Source of the DNA: Scytonematopsis contorta HA4267-MV1
GTDB taxonomy: Bacteria > Cyanobacteriota > Cyanobacteriia > Cyanobacteriales > Nostocaceae
Direction: 5' to 3'
Assembly (NCBI GenBank): GCA_019359035.1
Contig: JAHHIC010000084.1
Coordinates: forward strand, 124,001 to 188,000
Length of the DNA: 64,000 bases
The position numbers were made by a program, and so were the translations under genes. The first letter of the stretch is position 1, and every line of letters starts with the position of its first letter. Positions 62,260 through 64,000 of the stretch are shown here, piece after piece. The notes under the pieces are model-generated. The model had not been told where the DNA came from, searched no databases, and saw only the letters and a list, made by a program, of their open reading frames with translations.

Positions 62260-63999
62260 TTATTTTTTTCCCTGCATTAATTTGAGGGGAAGAATTATTC
62301 CTTTTGTCCCTATAATTTGTGAATAAATTTTCCCATTGATGTCGTGAATAAAGAAATCAGCGCTAATGCTACTTGACTTTTTCTCCCTGACTTCACAAGA
62401 AACATAGAATGATTCGTTACATGGTATTCTGGCAAATTGTTCGTATGCTTCTTGCTGTCCAGGTAAACAGACTTCTTTATGAAAATGAGTTAACCAAATC
62501 CATAAAGGATGGGTGCTGAGGTCAGTCGCAAAGCCGTTAACCCAATCTATGGGAAATTGTCCTTGATTTACTTTGCCTATATCTTGCCAAAAACATTCAG
62601 TGGTGATTTTTTCAGGTGTAATATTGATAACTCTCTTTATTCCTTGAAAAGATAGACCATGAAATAATGATAAATCTCCATTTTGATATAAGGATTTACC
62701 TGTATCTGTGATTATGTTATCCTCAATTAGATTCAGAGATTCGTAAGTTGGTGCTTCTGGAATATCTCGCATTAGTTTAGTGCGAGCGCTGAAATGGTAC
62801 TTTATTTTCCCTTCAGGTGTTTTACTCCATATTTTACCGACAAATTCGATTTCAAAAGTATTAATGTTTTTGGAAATTTCTTCCAAGTCGAGAAAATATT
62901 CATCAGCTAGGGTTTCGTTAAAGGTGATTCCTTTCAAAAACCGAAAATCTGATAATAAGAATGTTTTGTACCCTGGATATAAACTTTGACAACTGTCAGA
63001 AATCCAAGATGAGGCACAAGTTGCTGGTAAAACTGGATTTCCTGCTATTACATGGTCATGTAAAAATGGGTTTGCTTCTAGTGTGAGCTTTCTTCGCAAA
63101 CGATAGGTTTTTAATTCAGTAGTTAAAGGTGCAGCAGGTGGTATTAATGGACTACCAATAATTACTTGTGTAGTATCTATACGCTTGGGGTTAAGTTCTT
63201 TTACTAGCATTTGCGTACCTACATCCACCGGAATTATTTCTATGCCACGTCGAGCAAATTCTTTTTTTAATTCTGGTGTTACCATTCCACTATCCCAACC
63301 ACCCCAATTAATAGCCACAACGTGACATTCTGGATATTTTTGTTTGATTAAATGGGCAGATTTATTGAGGACTTCGTTGGCAAGTGCGTAGTCAGCTTGT
63401 CCTATATTACCGTAAAATCCTGCGATGGAAGAAAATAAAACTAAATGTTTGAGTTGATTTGGGTTTACACAGGCAAGAATATTTTCTAAACCCTGAACTT
63501 TAGTACTATAAACTTTTTCAAAGTCCTGTTCGGTTTTCTTTTCAATTAATTTGTCTGCTAAGTTTCCTGCTCCGTGGATAACTCCGGTAATATTTCCGAT
63601 TTGTTGTACAACTTTTGTGAGTTTTTCTGTTAATTCTGCTGCATTTGTGACATCGACATCAAGATATTCAACTTCTGCTCCTGTTTGTTTAATTTCAGCT
63701 AAGTTTTGTTTTATTTCGCGGCTAGATGCTATCTTGTTATATATCTTTTGTACGCCAATAGGAGTTGGTTTTTCACCCGATACAATTAGGTGCTCCATGA
63801 TGCGTTTTTTTAATATAGGTTCTTCAAAACAATCTTTTGCCCATTCTGGTTCTGTTTCTAACAGTGCTGAGCGACCTAAAAGGATGAATTTACATGGTTG
63901 GTTTTTTGCTAATTTGATGGCACATTGTGCTGTAATACCTTTTGCTCCACCACTAACTAAAAAGACTGCAGGTGAGGTGATTGCTGTTTTTGTTGTCAT
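62260..63999 (-). CDS. hglD: HglD-like protein: ketoreductase-dehydratase (start at or beyond the window edge)
   Basis: 579 residues are visible. A PKS-type ketoreductase (1-~285) has the Rossmann motif VSGGAKGIT (15-23) and the catalytic S190/S191-Y204-N208 (LFSSIAGFYG, QADYALANE). A hot-dog dehydratase-like domain follows, with H316xxxG320xxxxP325 (HDHVIAGNPVLP). It would reduce and dehydrate the beta-keto intermediate. ATG 63999 gives a normal SDR start only 11 residues before the Gly-rich loop, so the gene may be complete. An upstream extension outside the window cannot be ruled out. It lies upstream of hglC on the same strand. Confidence 0.85.
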   Translation of the reverse strand: MTTKTAITSPAVFLVSGGAKGITAQCAIKLAKNQPCKFILLGRSALLETEPEWAKDCFEEPILKKRIMEHLIVSGEKPTPIGVQKIYNKIASSREIKQNLAEIKQTGAEVEYLDVDVTNAAELTEKLTKVVQQIGNITGVIHGAGNLADKLIEKKTEQDFEKVYSTKVQGLENILACVNPNQLKHLVLFSSIAGFYGNIGQADYALANEVLNKSAHLIKQKYPECHVVAINWGGWDSGMVTPELKKEFARRGIEIIPVDVGTQMLVKELNPKRIDTTQVIIGSPLIPPAAPLTTELKTYRLRRKLTLEANPFLHDHVIAGNPVLPATCASSWISDSCQSLYPGYKTFLLSDFRFLKGITFNETLADEYFLDLEEISKNINTFEIEFVGKIWSKTPEGKIKYHFSARTKLMRDIPEAPTYESLNLIEDNIITDTGKSLYQNGDLSLFHGLSFQGIKRVINITPEKITTECFWQDIGKVNQGQFPIDWVNGFATDLSTHPLWIWLTHFHKEVCLPGQQEAYEQFARIPCNESFYVSCEVREKKSSSISADFFIHDINGKIYSQIIGTKGIILPLKLMQGKK

Positions 64000-64000
64000 A

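Noticed and set aside
1-64000. tRNA or rRNA genes
   Set aside because: No cloverleaf-like or rRNA sequence was recognised in the gaps; a covariance-model scan would be needed to be certain.

Overview
The window is chromosomal DNA from a filamentous, heterocyst-forming cyanobacterium (order Nostocales; genus not determinable from the sequence alone). The main evidence is the heterocyst glycolipid genes at the right end (hglD, hglC, a PfaD-type reductase, hglB/hetM, with the phosphopantetheinyl transferase hetI nearby). Supporting evidence is nblB (phycobilisome turnover), an FtsH start, DUF928, DUF3153 and CHAT/NACHT families that are typical of cyanobacteria, an AT-rich base composition, and many short heptamer-like repeat arrays (STRR) between genes.

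Layout. 1-2.8 kb: the 5' end of ftsH, a flavin monooxygenase and a frameshifted TnpB remnant. 2.8-7.2 kb: an unknown membrane protein, a DUF1838-like protein with hpnH (hopanoid side chain), then a repeat-rich kilobase in which a small terminal-inverted-repeat element sits inside a 25-bp tandem array. 7.2-13.3 kb: a repeat/PPC surface-type protein, a CapA-family protein, small membrane, HicB-like, HD (alarmone hydrolase-like), peptidoglycan-binding and CBS proteins. 13.4-15.5 kb: nblB, a TPR protein and a DUF3153 lipoprotein in one direction. 15.6-28.2 kb: housekeeping genes (pdxH, AI-2E family permease, LapA-like, scpA, an NDP-sugar synthase, speA, ndk, a TerC-family protein, acs), with one DUF6888/DUF6887 locus and a nuclease-like protein. 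28.3-36.5 kb: two adjacent Ser/Thr kinases that share an extracytoplasmic domain, a PaaK-like adenylate-forming enzyme, and a DUF928-CHAT pair. 36.6-47.0 kb: Pmp3-like and holin-like small membrane proteins, tex, DUF4385, an exported methyltransferase, a GAF/PAS histidine kinase and a metallophosphoesterase.

47.3-64 kb is the most interesting part. hetI and the hgl operon face each other, as I remember for Anabaena/Nostoc, but hetN, expected beside hglB, is absent. The 6 kb between them holds accessory genes. These are an ECF sigma factor fused to a MORN-like segment and a ClpX-type zinc finger, a small two-CxxC protein, an intact DUF6888/DUF6887 overlapping pair, and a CHAT protease-like protein followed 19 bp later by a membrane NACHT ATPase. 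The CHAT C-terminus and the NACHT N-terminus carry the same ~24-residue Gly/Asn/Gln-rich motif. That looks like a matched adaptor pair linking an NLR-like sensor to a caspase-like effector.

The hgl proteins have the layout of a PUFA-synthase-like system: KR-DH (HglD), KS-CLF-AT (HglC), a PfaD-type enoyl reductase and ACP-thioester reductase (HglB). HetI would supply the phosphopantetheine arm.

Non-coding structure is prominent. There are four copies of a 30-bp palindrome, two inverted-repeat MITE-like elements plus a third possible one, a 50-bp tandem array, paired inverted GC-rich repeats, and STRR arrays in about a dozen gaps. I saw no tRNA, rRNA or CRISPR array.
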